64,000 nt of DNA from Agrostemma githago (Eukaryota; Streptophyta; Magnoliopsida; Caryophyllales; Caryophyllaceae). Below the pieces are notes generated by a model. It worked only from the letters and a program-made list of their open reading frames with translations. It searched no databases and had not been told where the DNA came from. Below are positions 1 through 9,922 of the stretch, in pieces. Location: positions 45,606,683 to 45,670,682 of the forward strand of contig OY288250.1 of the NCBI GenBank assembly GCA_958450325.1, written 5' to 3'. Numbering within the stretch: the stretch's first letter is position 1; each line of letters starts with the position of its first letter. Made by a program: the position numbers and the translations under genes.

Positions 1-471
1 CACGTCTTCGCGTTCCCGCGGGGAGAAATATGTCCTCTCCCTGAGGAGATTGCGGCTATAGGTGGTTGGAGCCCTATTGCTCGTTCTGCTATCCCTCCGT
101 TCTACCCGGATCCAAGAAGGAGGCTGAGGGATTTCTTGGGTCTGTCTCATGCCGAGACAGATCGAATGGTGAGGGGAAATACTGTTTCCCTTTTCAACTT
201 GGCTGACAAGTTTATGAACCTCCAAGACGTGAGGATCACTGCTGCCCATAGGCGTAGGGCTTTTGCCTTTTGCATGCTGCACCGCTACGTCTTTGAGGGG
301 ATGATGGATGTTGACTCGTGCCTGGGTCAAATCAGGCTGATTGGTGTGATTGACCAGATGGAGACTTGTCATAGCCCTGCTTGGCTAGCCACCGGGGAGA
401 TCATTGTGGGTCTCGACGCCAGGCGACTTGACTCGGACCGACAGCTGACGGGGAGTACCCGTATTCTGCAG
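1..471 (+). CDS. Antisense extra ORF of the Tat element, exon 1 (5' end outside window)
   Basis: Open from base 1 in frame 1 with no start needed; the first visible methionine is at 136. The reading begins HVFAFPRGEICPLPEEIAAI and includes FLGLSHAETDRMV, HRRRAFAFCMLHRYV and GSTRILQ. It resembles the plant-specific helical family annotated as DUF7745 or plant-mobile-domain-like, which is found both as host genes and as antisense ORFs of Tat retrotransposons. The exon ends at CAG|GTATAC (471/472) and the frame runs directly into exon 2, joining LQ to IWLSERL. Role unknown; it is no retroviral protein. The family name is from memory of the sequence style and is moderately sure; the exon structure is visible in the sequence. 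Confidence 0.6.
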
Positions 472-685
472 GTATACAATCCACGATTTTTTTTTCTTTT
501 TTTTTTTCGCGAATTTCCTGATGTACGTAGGTTACTCGATCGAGTGGACCTGTCACTCGATCGAGTGACACTCTTAGCGAGCTACTGCCTGTTTTTGGAG
601 GGCTTACTCGATCGAGTCAGCTGCTGTACTCGATCGAGTGGGCTGTAGCGGACCACTTACTTATGGATTTCGTGTATACTTTCAG
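472..685 (+). other. Intron of the antisense ORF
   Basis: Donor CAG|GTATAC at 471/472 and acceptor TACTTTCAG|ATT at 685/686 keep phase 0 between two coding segments. The intron starts with a T-rich stretch (487-507) and carries four copies of a 12-bp palindrome. Reading through the intron in frame 1 hits a stop at 646-648, so splicing is required for the full protein. Confidence 0.65.
534..639. repeat. Cluster of four ACTCGATCGAGT palindromes
   Basis: Exact 12-bp copies start at 534, 555, 606 and 628. The second is the core of a perfect 20-bp palindrome (551-570). Start-to-start distances are 21, 51 and 22 bp. Core is CG-AT-CG. Confidence 0.95.
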
Positions 686-1411
686 ATTTGGTTGTCGGAA
701 CGTCTCTTGATTATAGAGTCCCCTTCGAGTATTCCCAATTACCGTAGCAGCCAAATCAGCTCGAAGAGGCGACGTATAAGCTCGAGTCATTATATAAACC
801 GAGCTTATTGGGATGAGGAGCTGGTGTTCCATGGTGGTCCTTTGATTAGGTGGACCGTCGCTTGGTGGTTCCTTTCGAAGTTGACTGGATTGGCCAAGAG
901 AGACCAAGCCCGCTACCTGGTGATTCTGTCTCTCGACTGGACAGTTCACATTTACCCGGACCGCCTTCTGAGGCAGTTCGGTTCGTCTCAGCGCATTCCT
1001 GAGACTGAAGCCATCATTAGCGTCTCGCTCCAATTGACGGATGCTATGTGCGACACATGGTTGCAGAGGTGGTTTACCCGTCTCACGTGGACCATACCCA
1101 GCCCTTGCCAATCCGCTTGGGTTTCACGGGCTTACCAGAAGTGGACTTCCGAGGAGTCCGAGGAGGCTCGCAAAGCTTTGAAGGTTGATGAGGCCTTCGA
1201 ATTGGTTCGCCGGGAGACGGCGAAGGACAACAGGGGTTTCTTCGACGAGGGAGACACTCCTGCTACTTTAGTCCGATTAGAATCGGGTCTTAATTCACAA
1301 ACTAAGACTCGATCTAAGGAGGCCGGTGCTAGCAGCATGCGGGGCAGCCAATCCCCCAGACTGATTTGGAGAGACAACCTGGGCCAAGACTGGCGGCCTG
1401 GGACCGACTAG
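686..1411 (+). CDS. Antisense extra ORF of the Tat element, exon 2
   Basis: Continues exon 1 in phase and shows IWLSERLLII, GGPLIRWTVAWWFLSKL and YPDRLLRQFG, typical of the middle and end of the DUF7745-like plant family. A charged, low-complexity tail follows (ESEEARKALKVDEAFELV). The frame stops at 1409-1411, but another frame from about 1345 to 1602 carries a proline/arginine/lysine-rich stretch (RERSPPRRRQ, KDKGKGKMP) that looks like the natural C-terminus, so a small indel or a further splice near 1345-1400 is likely. An AATAAA at 1732-1737 could serve as its poly(A) signal. The gene converges on the integrase. Confidence 0.55.
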   Translation: MWLSERLLIIESPSSIPNYRSSQISSKRRRISSSHYINRAYWDEELVFHGGPLIRWTVAWWFLSKLTGLAKRDQARYLVILSLDWTVHIYPDRLLRQFGSSQRIPETEAIISVSLQLTDAMCDTWLQRWFTRLTWTIPSPCQSAWVSRAYQKWTSEESEEARKALKVDEAFELVRRETAKDNRGFFDEGDTPATLVRLESGLNSQTKTRSKEAGASSMRGSQSPRLIWRDNLGQDWRPGTD

Positions 1412-1989
1412 GCCCGCGTGACCGGCTGCCTGAGCCTGTGAGGGCCCGACTCGGGCCTGTCGAAGTGATCAAGGACTCGAGCTCAAAGAAGCGTGTCCGA
1501 GCTAAGGAGGTTCCCGTGGTGATTCGGGAACGCTCCCCTCCACGTCGTCGTCAGTGGGCGGCCAAGGAGGCCAAGGACAAGGGGAAGGGCAAGATGCCCT
1601 GAATACCGAGTCCTTAGTTTTATTATTTGGATATTATTATTATTATTTTGTTGTGTCGTGTGCTTTTTTATTGCATTTTTGAATTCCTGCATTTTGTAAC
1701 TTCCCGAGTTTATCGGGATTTTTTATGAATTAATAAAAGAAGTTTATTATTAAACCATTCCTGTCTTTTCTCGATTGCACTGGTTGTCCCCTTTTGAGGG
1801 GTTGCCTACGTATCCACAAATAGTGGAATCAAACCAAACGTAGTTCAAGCTCAGTAATTTTGTAATCTCTAATTACACCAAGACTATTGGTTCAAGATGC
1901 TTGCGACAGTAGAATAAATAATTCTAGCTCATTGACTTGCTTTTTTGAAAGAAAATTTTGATAAATTTGATAATGACATTGAGAAAGGG
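1412..1989 (+). other. 3' tail of the antisense ORF and noncoding spacer
   Basis: The first part to 1602 is an out-of-frame basic coding-like tail. After it the sequence turns A/T-rich with ATT runs at 1621-1647 and AATAAA at 1732-1737. I see no other gene between here and the end of the integrase. Confidence 0.5.
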
Positions 1990-3276
1990 CTAAGGGTAGT
2001 AACGCTTCAGCTGGTCCAGGTTGGTCGGGTTGACGAACTCATTCCCGTCCAGGTCCGTCAGCATCACTGCTCCTCCCGATAGGATCTTCTTTACCAAGTA
2101 TGGCCCAGCCCAATTAGGTTTGAATTTTCCCCTTGGGTCAACTGGTAATAATGCTCGAACCGACTTAAGGACTAGGTCCCCTTCCTTAATGTTTCTGGGC
2201 CTTACCCTTTTGTTAAGGCCCGTTAGATCCTCTTCTGGTAGATTTGAATGTTGTTGAGGGCACGAGATCGTCGTTCGTCCAGTAGAACCAACGAGTCATA
2301 CCATGCTCGAACCCAGTCAGCTTCGGGTACTTGACTTTCTAACAGAATTCTGAGGGACGGTACCTCCAGTTCAACTGGTTGGACAGCCTCCATCCCATAA
2401 GTTAGGTAATACGGTGTCGCCCCGGTTGCGGTGCGAATTGACGTCCGGTATCCCCATAGGGTAAGAGGTATTTTGTCGGGCCAGTCCCGGTAATTATCAG
2501 CCATCTTTTTGAGTATGGTGACAATTGTTTTATTGGCCGCCTCTACTGCTCCGTTTGTTTGGGGACGGTAGGGCGAGGACGTATGCCTTTGGATTTTATA
2601 CTTGGTCAGCAGGGCTGCAGTCTCGGGTTGAAAATGAGTCCCGTGATCACTGATAAATTCATGTGGTATGCCATACCGATATATTATCTTGTCTTGGATA
2701 AACTTGGCGACATGTTTAGCATTGAGAATGCGATATGATTTAGCTTCGATCCATTTGGTGAAGTAGTCGATAGCTACCAAAATGAAACAGTGTCCGCCAG
2801 TACTAGAGGGATTTATTTTCCCGATTATGTCGATACCCCATGTCGAGAAGAGCCAAGGCGACGTCATGGTATAAAGCAATGATGACGGCAGGTGTTGCAC
2901 ATTGGCGAAGATCTGGCAGTTATGACAATGTTTGACATATAACTGATAGTCGGCTTCCATAGTATTCCAGTAATACCTGAGCCTCATGATTTTCCGGACC
3001 AGCATGTGAGCATTCATATGTGGGCCGTTTTCACCATCGTGTATTTCGGCCATAAATTTTTCCGCCTTATATTTATCAACACAAAGAAGGAGAGCCCCCT
3101 GTGCTGTCTTTTTGTACAGTTGTCCGTCATCGGTACGGACGAATTGGGTAGCTAGCCTCCGTAAGGCTTTCTTGGCTCGACCTTCTGTCCCGGGAGGATA
3201 TTCTCCGTTTGTCAGGAACGTTAGTACGGCCTGACACCATGGTTCGGGATCAGTTATCTGAATATCTTCAATGTTA
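1990..3276 (-). pseudogene. Tat integrase, degenerate
   Basis: Integrase inserts element cDNA into the genome. The zinc-binding end shows HCHNC; the core keeps D (WGIDIIGKI), D (FISDHGTHF) and E (NGAVEAANK). The C-terminus (GPYLVKKILSGGAV, LTDLDGNEF, NLDQLKRYYP) is seen only after a frame change near 2223 and ends at a TAG at 1990-1992. This ending is typical of Tat/Athila integrases. The zinc region upstream of 3053 is open in the same general reading but lies past an earlier break. The catalytic residues look preserved, yet the frameshift would separate the core from the DNA-binding tail. Confidence 0.88.
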
Positions 3277-4131
3277 TTAAATGTATGCCGGCTCGGACCG
3301 TCTTTCGACGCAAATTGGCATACTGGTCACGTGATCGAGAATGTTCAGTAAAGATGCCAATTTTGAGAGTGCATCTGCAAACTGATTTTCTTCTCGGGGC
3401 AGGTATATGTATTCTACCCTTTGGAATTGTTTCTCGAGATCCCTTACTCGTGCCTGGTAGGCCACGAGATTAGCATTCCGAGTTTTCCATTTTTGAAGTG
3501 CTTGGTTAATGACCAAGGATGAGTCACCATGTACCCGGAGATTTGTGATCCCTAGATTGGCGGCGGCTTGTAGCCCGTAAATGCATGCCTCGTACTCGGC
3601 TGCATTATTGGTAACGTCAAAGTCCAGTTTGATGGACACGGCAATATGCTCTCCTTTTGGCGCGATTAGGAGAATCCCGACTCCGAACCCTCGAAAATTG
3701 GATGCTCCATCGAAGTATAAATCCCATGTTTCGGTATCGGTATGGAAGATATCTTCATCAGGGAAGGACCAGGTGTCGGTGTGTCCTTCTTCAGTTATCG
3801 GGCTGTCGGCGAGAAATTCAGCTACTACCCGACCTTTAATAGCCTTTAATGGCAAAAATTTTAGGTCGAACTCTGCTAGCATTAGAGTCCATCTAGAAAT
3901 CCGGCCATTGAGAATGGGCTTTTCGAAGAGGTATTTGATTGGGTCCATCTTGGATAGCACATGGACCTTGTAGCTGAACATATAGTGCCGGAGCTTCTTA
4001 GTGGCCCAAACCAGAGCCAAACACGTCTTTTCGAGCATGGTATATTTGCATTCATACTCTAAAAACTTTTTGCTGATGTAATAGATGGCTCGTTCTTCGG
4101 AGTCAACTGTCTGAGCCAGCATAGCCCCCAT
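3277..4131 (-). pseudogene. Tat RNase H plus second archaeal-type RNase H
   Basis: The first half is the ordinary gypsy RNase H (AIYYISKKFLEYECKY, LEKTCLALVWATKKLRHY). The second half is a separate RNase H of archaeal type: DLYFDGASNFRGFGVGI, NNAAEYEACIYGL, VHGDSSLVINQ, NQFADALSKLA, with the acidic residues present. Having both is the hallmark of the Tat lineage. The frame continues from the RT connection and is separated from it only by one stop at about 4174-4176. Downstream it closes just before the integrase zinc region. Confidence 0.88.
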
Positions 4132-4176
4132 GGCCGTCTCAGTCGTTGTTAAGTATAACGACAGAGGCGAACCGGG

Positions 4177-5713
4177 TTATGGTGGCATTAGGACTGGCGG
4201 GGCAGATAGGATTTCCTTGTTCTTGTCGAAAGCAGCTTGGCACTTGTCATCCCATAGTACCCGTTCCCCTACTTTCAGTTTCTTAAAAACTGGTTCACAC
4301 ACCATGGTTAGTTTGGAGATGAATCGACTGATGTACTGGACTTTCCCAAGAAATCCCCTTATTTCTTTTTCGCTTTTAGGAGGTTGCATCTCGGTAATGG
4401 CTCTGATTTTAGCTGGGTCGACCTCGATACCTCGTTGGCTAACGATATGACCCAGTAATTTGCCTGATGTTACCCCGAAACTGCACTTTTGAGGGTTTAG
4501 CCTGGCCTCATGTTGTACTTGCGCAATCGGGTGAAGAATTTCCTTAGGGCGGTGATGTGACCGTCCCGTTCTTTGGATAAACTTCTACCTCTTTATGCAT
4601 CATGTCATGCAATGAGGTCGTAGCAGTCCGTTGGTATGTGGCCCCGGCATTAATGAGACCGAATGGCATGACGGTGTAGCAGTAAGTACCCCAAGGTGTA
4701 GTGAAGGTGGTCTTACTCATATCTTCTTCCGCCATCTTGATCTGATTATACCCGGCATACCCATCCATAAATGATAGAAGGGCATGATTGGCCGTGTTAT
4801 CCACCAGTATGTCGATGTGTGGTAACGGAAAATCATCTTTCGGGCTTGCCCTGTTAAGATCCTGAAAATCCACGCATACCCGCACCTTACCGTCCTTTTT
4901 AGGAACCGGCACGATGTTTGCAACCCAGTCCGGATATTCGGACACTTGTATGAAGCCGGCTTTGAACTGTTTATCGACTTCTTCCTTTACCTTGAGAGAC
5001 CACTCGGGCCTCATTCGGCGGAGCTTTTGCTTAACCGGTTTGCACCTGTCTCTAATCGGTATGCGGTGCTCGGCTATTTCTCGGTCTATCCCCGGCATGT
5101 CCTTGTAGGACCACACGAAGACATCTTTGAATTCTTGGAGGAGGTTTGTGAATTGTCGTTTCTCCTCGGGATCTAAAGATAACCCTATCTTAAGTATCTG
5201 GGGCTCTAAGGTTTTTCCCACATTAATGGACTCGGTCTCTTCGATCACCGGATTCCGAGATTCCCTTTGCTCTAGTTGCTCGATCAGATGCTGAGGTAAG
5301 GACACCTGTTCGTCGGGTTTCTCAATGTCATTGCATAAAACATTTTTGAAAGCAGAATTTAAAAAAGACAAGTCGTAAGCAGAACGGTTGTTATTATTGA
5401 TTGAAAACTTTGAAAACAGCTCAAAAAGAGCAGCCATCTGATCATTGGTCAGTGGCAGAATTGGTAAGGTACTCGGGACAGACCCCGAAGTGCCAGCAGC
5501 AGGAATGACAAAAGGGAGAGGGGCTATAAGAGTGACTCTAGCACCGACTTCCCTAGACTCGACCTCAGACTCAGACTCAGACTCAGACTCAGACTCCGAC
5601 TCAGACTCAGGTATGTCTCCCTCTCCGGTGACCAGCTTGTAGATCTTTCCTTGACTATCAGTCCATTTGATAGTCTTCCTCCAGGCCCTGTTTTCCGTCT
5701 CGGAGCCCAACAT
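4177..5713 (-). pseudogene. Tat reverse transcriptase with deleted active site
   Basis: RT copies element RNA into DNA. Visible motifs are VPVPKKDGKVRVCVDFQDLN, SPKDDFPLPHID, SFMDGYAGYNQIKM and GTYCYTVMPFGLINAGATYQ. Where the catalytic YVDD box should follow EVEVY, the sequence jumps at about 4576/4577 straight to residues that normally lie some eight positions later, and the frame changes. The connection domain then resumes (GFLGKVQYISRFISKL, 4177-4389). The N-terminal part carries an acidic serine/glutamate repeat (SESESESESES), encoded by a GACTCA tandem repeat at about 5573-5610. Confidence 0.92.
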
Positions 5714-6188
5714 CCGAGATCAGCTTGGTCGGGTCAAACCTGTTGCTGCGGAGAATCAGGTTGACCAGGTCTTCCTTTGGAGTCGGGGCTATGGTGTCTT
5801 CCCCGAAGAGTAGCCCCAGCGCGGGCTCAGCATTTTGAGCTCCATCGGACTGGATGAGGCCGAACACATCATCCGGGATGTAGTTGCAGTCCCGGGCCAA
5901 TTGGGTCCCGAGGTGCACAACATTGGGTTGGTATAGACCAACCTGAATAGCCCCAAACACCGGTGTGACAAAGTAGTCAGCCAACCGTGGGCTGTAAGGG
6001 CTCAAGTGGATACCCTTAATGATGTTGCAGGCCTTTTCGATTCCTGCTCGGACAACGTTGCCCGGAGTGGTGGCATAACCAAGGCCGAAGTGAGAGTCTT
6101 CGTCCTTGAGGACCTCGATAATCTTCCTAGCTGGAAGATAGGGTCGAGAGGTAGCCCCCGGAAAGTACCCTAGGTTTTGGAGCATCAT
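5658..6188 (-). pseudogene. Tat pol linker between protease and RT
   Basis: A 176-residue open stretch starting MMLQNLGYFPGATSRP and containing FGLGYATTPGN, DCNYIPDDVFGLIQS and LILRSNRFDPTKLI. Linkers of this kind, with a glycine-rich GLGY-like segment, sit between protease and RT in Tat and Athila polyproteins. No catalytic residues. It overlaps the start of the RT frame (5658-5713) in another frame, so the original single polyprotein has been frameshifted here. Confidence 0.6.
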
Positions 6189-6250
6189 GTCGATACTCGT
6201 AGTGAAGTAGGGCCTAAAAAAGGTACTCTTCCTCGATCATCCCCACAAAA

Positions 6251-6919
6251 TCAAACCCCCCAGAGGTCTGTGCGGCCCGTGGCGTTACAGCTACCCACGG
6301 TCATTGGGGTTGCCTCCAAAGTAATGACATTGTCGAGCAAAGGCATCTTGATCTTTCGGTGGAGGGTGGAGGACACCGCTTTGACCGCATGAATCCACGG
6401 CCTCCCTAGGAGCAGGTTGAAGGATGAGGTGACATCGATCACCTGGAACTCAAGCTCCTTTTCTATCGGGCCAGTTATAATGGTCAGCTTTATGGCCCCG
6501 GCTACCGACTTTGGACTCCAATCAAAGGCTTGGATGGTCTGAGCAGTCGGAATATAATCGGCCTCGGTAATGCCGAGGGCTTTGGCGGTCCTTAAGGGAA
6601 GGACATTCACAGCAAACCTGTCGTCAACTAGGGTCATTGAGAGGTATTTTCCTCGGCAGATCACCGTAATATAGAGGGCCAGATTATGGGAGGCCCCGAA
6701 CGGCGGTAGGTCGGCTTCTGATAAAGTGATCATTGGGCCTCCTTCCTTAGCTTTGCCCTTCAGACGGGGCAGGACCGTGGCTACCATTTCAACAGGGGTA
6801 ACCAAAGAGTCGATCTTGATTTGATCGAGAGCCTTAGTGAGTGCTTCTCGATGCTCTTGTGAGCTAACTAGGAGTTGCCATATGGTGAGGTCAACTCGGG
6901 TCTTCTTTAGTTGCTTCAC
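6251..6919 (-). pseudogene. Tat aspartic protease, active-site motif altered
   Basis: The fold is recognisable from LYITVICRGKYLSMTLVDD, VNVLPLRTAKALGIT and SSFNLLLGRPWIHAVKAVSS, the last being a strong Tat/Athila signature. The catalytic D-[T/S/G]-[G/S] triad is replaced by D-D-R-F (about 6622-6633), so cleavage activity is unlikely. Upstream it joins the end of gag through broken frames. Confidence 0.8.
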
Positions 6920-6955
6920 GAGGGTCGTTTCAGCAGTCGACTCCTCAGGGGCGAC

Positions 6956-8414
6956 TTACGTTCCGAGGGGTTCTGTGACGGTTGTCGGGATAGGGGTGTC
7001 CCTAGAGCTAGTGGCTTGATAGGGACGACCAAGGTGGTTACTGGCTAAGACTCGGGATTTGGTCTTACGAATCTCCTCGGAGGTGATGGGGACAGTTTCC
7101 CCTTTGGCGAGGTAGACATCGTCCTCATCGTCAAACCAGATCTCGTTCACTTGCGGGATAAATGGAGAGATAAGATGAGAGCAATCAATCACCTCCCCGG
7201 CAAAGATGGCATGGGAACTGAAAGGATTCTCTTTGTTACTTGGCTTATCTCCGGGTAGCGGGATTTTACCGCTCTCAATCAAGTCCTGGATCAAATGCTT
7301 CAGCTTCCAGCACTTTTCGGTATCATGCCCATTGCCTCGGTGGTATTGGCAATAGGCCTGGGCATTGTAGCTCTTGGAGCGTCGCTCGACCGGAACTTCA
7401 GGAGTTGGGCCTATAGGCCTTTTGAGGATAGCCTTTGTAAGGCATAATTATAGGTGGTACCTATATCAGTGAAAACCCGAGGTGGGGTGTTCTTCTTAGA
7501 CGGGGCATCCAGTAGATTAACCGCGTCAAAAATGCTGCGGGTTGCAGCCTGGGGCTTAGTAGTGGAAGAGGAAGCCCCTTGGTATCTATTGCTAGAGGCC
7601 TTAGTGAGGCCCTCTAGTCTTAGGTCGTCTTCGATTCTCATACCCATTTAAGTAAGGGTGGTGAAATTGTTATGACGGCGTACCGGAGGTGAACCCGGTA
7701 GGAGGGGAGGAGATTCTTAACAAAAGCCTCCACCAAAGTCTTTTCACTGGGCTTATCGACCAGTTTCACGCTCTCGGCCCTCCAGCGTTGAAGGTACTTA
7801 GTAAAACCTTCCTTTGGCTCTTGGGCCATAACCTCCAGAGATCGCATTGTGGTTTGGATCTCGGTATTGTCAGCATAGTTCCGAGCAAACTCGGTGGCCA
7901 CATCATCCCAAGTAGGGTATTTTTTCGGGTCTAGCCTGTAGTACCAGGCCCGTGGGTGCTTCTTAAGGGATGCAGCAAAGAGATTCTTGAACATTGTAGA
8001 ATCTACTCCCTTGATGGCCATGAATTCTTTGAAGGCCCGTACATGTAGTAACGGGTCTTCGGTTCCCTCAAACATCGGTAGACCGGTGAGGTTTAGGTTT
8101 GGGGGCAGCTTGTCGTTCACCGGGGCATACTCACGGCTATTTTCCCGATGAATGTTGTTACTCCCAGCTAGGTGCACTTGTTCCTCTAGTCGGTGCACTG
8201 CACTAAGAAGTTCAGTTAGAGACCCATTGGTCTTGGTATTAGGAGTCCTTTGCTCCACTGCAGCCATACGAGCAACGATAGCCACTTAACCAGCCCTCAT
8301 TTCAGTCAGTTGGGCTTCAATGTCGGTCTGTTTGACGACCATTGCGTCCACGGAGGTCTTCAGACTGTTCAAACCTGCTTCCATCTTGCGGGTGTGTCTG
8401 GTTGACGGTGGCAT
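6956..8414 (-). pseudogene. Tat gag, multiply frameshifted
   Basis: Gag is the particle protein that packages element RNA. A start ATG at 8414 opens a frame beginning MPPSTRHTRKMEAGL that stops at about 8286; the same frame resumes with the capsid region (FKEFMAIKGVDSTMFKNLF, ARAWYYRLDP-like KHPRAWYYRLDPKKYPTWDD, FTKYLQRWRAESVKL). A frameshift near 7650 leads to 7411-7647, then a zinc-knuckle-like segment C-x2-H-x4-H-x4-C (YCQYHRGNGHDTEKC, about 7310-7370), then 6956-7294. At least three lesions separate the parts. Confidence 0.82.
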
Positions 8415-8955
8415 GTCTGTAAGAACACCGTGTAATCAGAAACCGAACCCAAATCTTGGAATCATAAAAAGTACATCCCGAGCGACAAAAGTAAAGACTA
8501 AGTGAAAAAGACACGAGGAGGACACCTAGACGGATGACTGGTGGGTGGTATAACTTCCTTAGGACTCGGCTTTGTGGGCCTAGTCCCGTTCGAAGGAAGG
8601 TCCACGTGATGTAATAGATAAGGGTGGTATAACTTCCCCAGTCTGGGTATAACCCTTCAAAAATGAGTCAAAAGTCACGTGGACCTTCCTTCGAACGGGA
8701 CTAGGCCCACAAAGCTGAGTCCTAAGGAAGTTATCGGTTTTGGCCCAAATTAGTCTTATTTTACTCGGAACGACCCACTAGGCCTGAATTTGAGGTTGGT
8801 TTCGAGAGATTTGTACTCCGCTAAATGTCCACGTCGGATATTATTGATTTCGAGCCCATATTCGAGTATGCTAAGTCACGTTTGCGTCCGATCATCATCG
8901 GGTGTTTTGTCGGGAACTGCTATAGACACTAGCAGGCAAAATGCGGGTGTCTACA
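8415..8955 (-). repeat. Leader and putative 5' LTR remnant of the Tat element
   Basis: On the minus strand the stretch from 8955 starts TGTAGACACCCGC, like LTR starts of Tat elements. It contains a large inverted repeat (8552-8732) and ends at the gag start. No clear primer-binding site was seen, so the LTR/leader boundary is unresolved. Confidence 0.45.
8552..8732. repeat. 58-bp inverted repeat with 65-bp loop
   Basis: Left arm 8552-8609 and right arm 8675-8732 are reverse complements with one mismatch (CGGC against CTGA, a G-U pair in RNA). The arms include CTAGTCCCGTTCGAAGGAAG on the left. Confidence 0.95.
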
Positions 8956-9172
8956 CCAGTTCATTTTGGGTTACGAGTTAACGTCGGGTTTTAGTTAGGG
9001 TTTCGGGTTGGGTTATCAGACCGGGTAATTCAGGTGGTCGATTTTACCAGATCGACTCCTAATTGAAAAGCAATAATAGATCTATAATAAACATTGCTCA
9101 TACGGAGTAACTCATACTCCCTCCGTTTTTTATGTTTCTTCCCGCTTTTTAAGATTTGTGAGGAGTATTTAA
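8956..9172. other. Noncoding spacer, no gene seen
   Basis: No ORF of note. At 9112-9128 CATACTCCCTCCGTTTT looks like one end of a Stowaway-type MITE; no good partner end was found. A TC start near 9081 (TCTATAATAAAC) is a weak candidate for the 5' end of the Helitron-like element that ends at 12081. 9165-9172 is the target duplication of the hAT element. Confidence 0.4.
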
Positions 9173-9855
9173 TAGGGGTGAGCAAAACCGGATATCCGAT
9201 CCGGTTTTGTAAACCGTATCGGATATCCGGTTTTAAAAATCAAAAAAATTCCGATCCGTATCCGATCCGGTTTTTTCCGGATATCCGGTTTTCGGATATC
9301 CGGTTTTTTCGGATATCCGATTTTCGGATATCCGGTATCCGGTTTTATATTTTTTTTCTATTTTTCTATTTTTTTTAAAAATAATTTTTTCATTTTTAAT
9401 TAAAGTAATTAATTAATTAATTGATTTTTAAGCAACGTTACGTTTTATATAAATTGATATAATAAAATACATAAAAAAAATCTCAAAAAAATGGTATATA
9501 TGTCCTGCGGTACAATTGTTCTAACAAAATATTACGTTTCAATACATAATATCATAAATTTACTAATAGTTTTGTTTTTTATCTTTCAAAATAATGGGTG
9601 AGTTTTGAATTCTTTATTGTATAATTCATATTAGGATTATATTTTTCATATTTTTTTATTGTTTTTAAAAAACCGGATCGGAAACCGGATATCCGGTTTC
9701 TATTTTTCCCGAAACGTATCCGATACGGTTTTAAGGAAAACCGTATCGTATATCCGGTTATTCGTATCGGATATCCGAAAATTCGTATAATTGGAAGCGT
9801 ATACCGTATCGTATACGTATAATAAAACCGTATCATATATTTTTGCTCACCCCTA
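9173..9855. mobile_element. Non-autonomous hAT element (683 bp)
   Basis: Terminal inverted repeats TAGGGGTGAGCAAAA (9173-9187) and its exact complement TTTTGCTCACCCCTA (9841-9855). The flanking 8 bp are GTATTTAA and GTAGTTAA (7 of 8 match), the target-duplication length of hAT elements. The ends are packed with CGGATATCCG-type repeats and the middle is A/T-rich with no transposase. Confidence 0.88.
9188..9345. repeat. Subterminal palindromic repeats of the hAT element, left end
   Basis: Many copies of CCGGATATCCGGTTTT and close variants, each centred on the palindrome GGATATCC. Related copies occur at the right end (about 9671-9840). Such repeats are the usual transposase-binding sites of hAT elements. 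Confidence 0.75.
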
Positions 9856-9922
9856 GTAGTTAATTAAGACGGGAAATTCGTTAGTCGTGCATTTATTTTG
9901 TGGTTTAATGGTGTGATTGCAG

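Larger units (their letters stand above)
1..8955 (-). mobile_element. Ty3/gypsy retrotransposon, Tat lineage, defective, 3' end outside window
   Basis: Reading the minus strand from 8955 leftward, the order is LTR-like leader, gag, protease, linker, reverse transcriptase, RNase H, a second (archaeal-type) RNase H, integrase, then an extra ORF on the opposite strand. A second RNase H and an antisense extra ORF between integrase and 3' LTR are known traits of Tat/Ogre/Retand-type elements. The 3' LTR is not in the window. Every protein domain is broken by stops or frameshifts and the RT active site is deleted, so this copy cannot move by itself. A putative LTR start (TGTAGACACCC on the minus strand) sits at 8955; I could not find a convincing primer-binding site, so the 5' LTR is probably rearranged. 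Confidence 0.88.

Noticed and set aside
617..1111. Minus-strand 164-codon ORF
   Set aside because: Shadow of the plus-strand exon with the DUF7745-like motifs.
9112..9128. Complete Stowaway MITE
   Set aside because: Only one end is convincing; the possible partner near 9961-9975 matches poorly.
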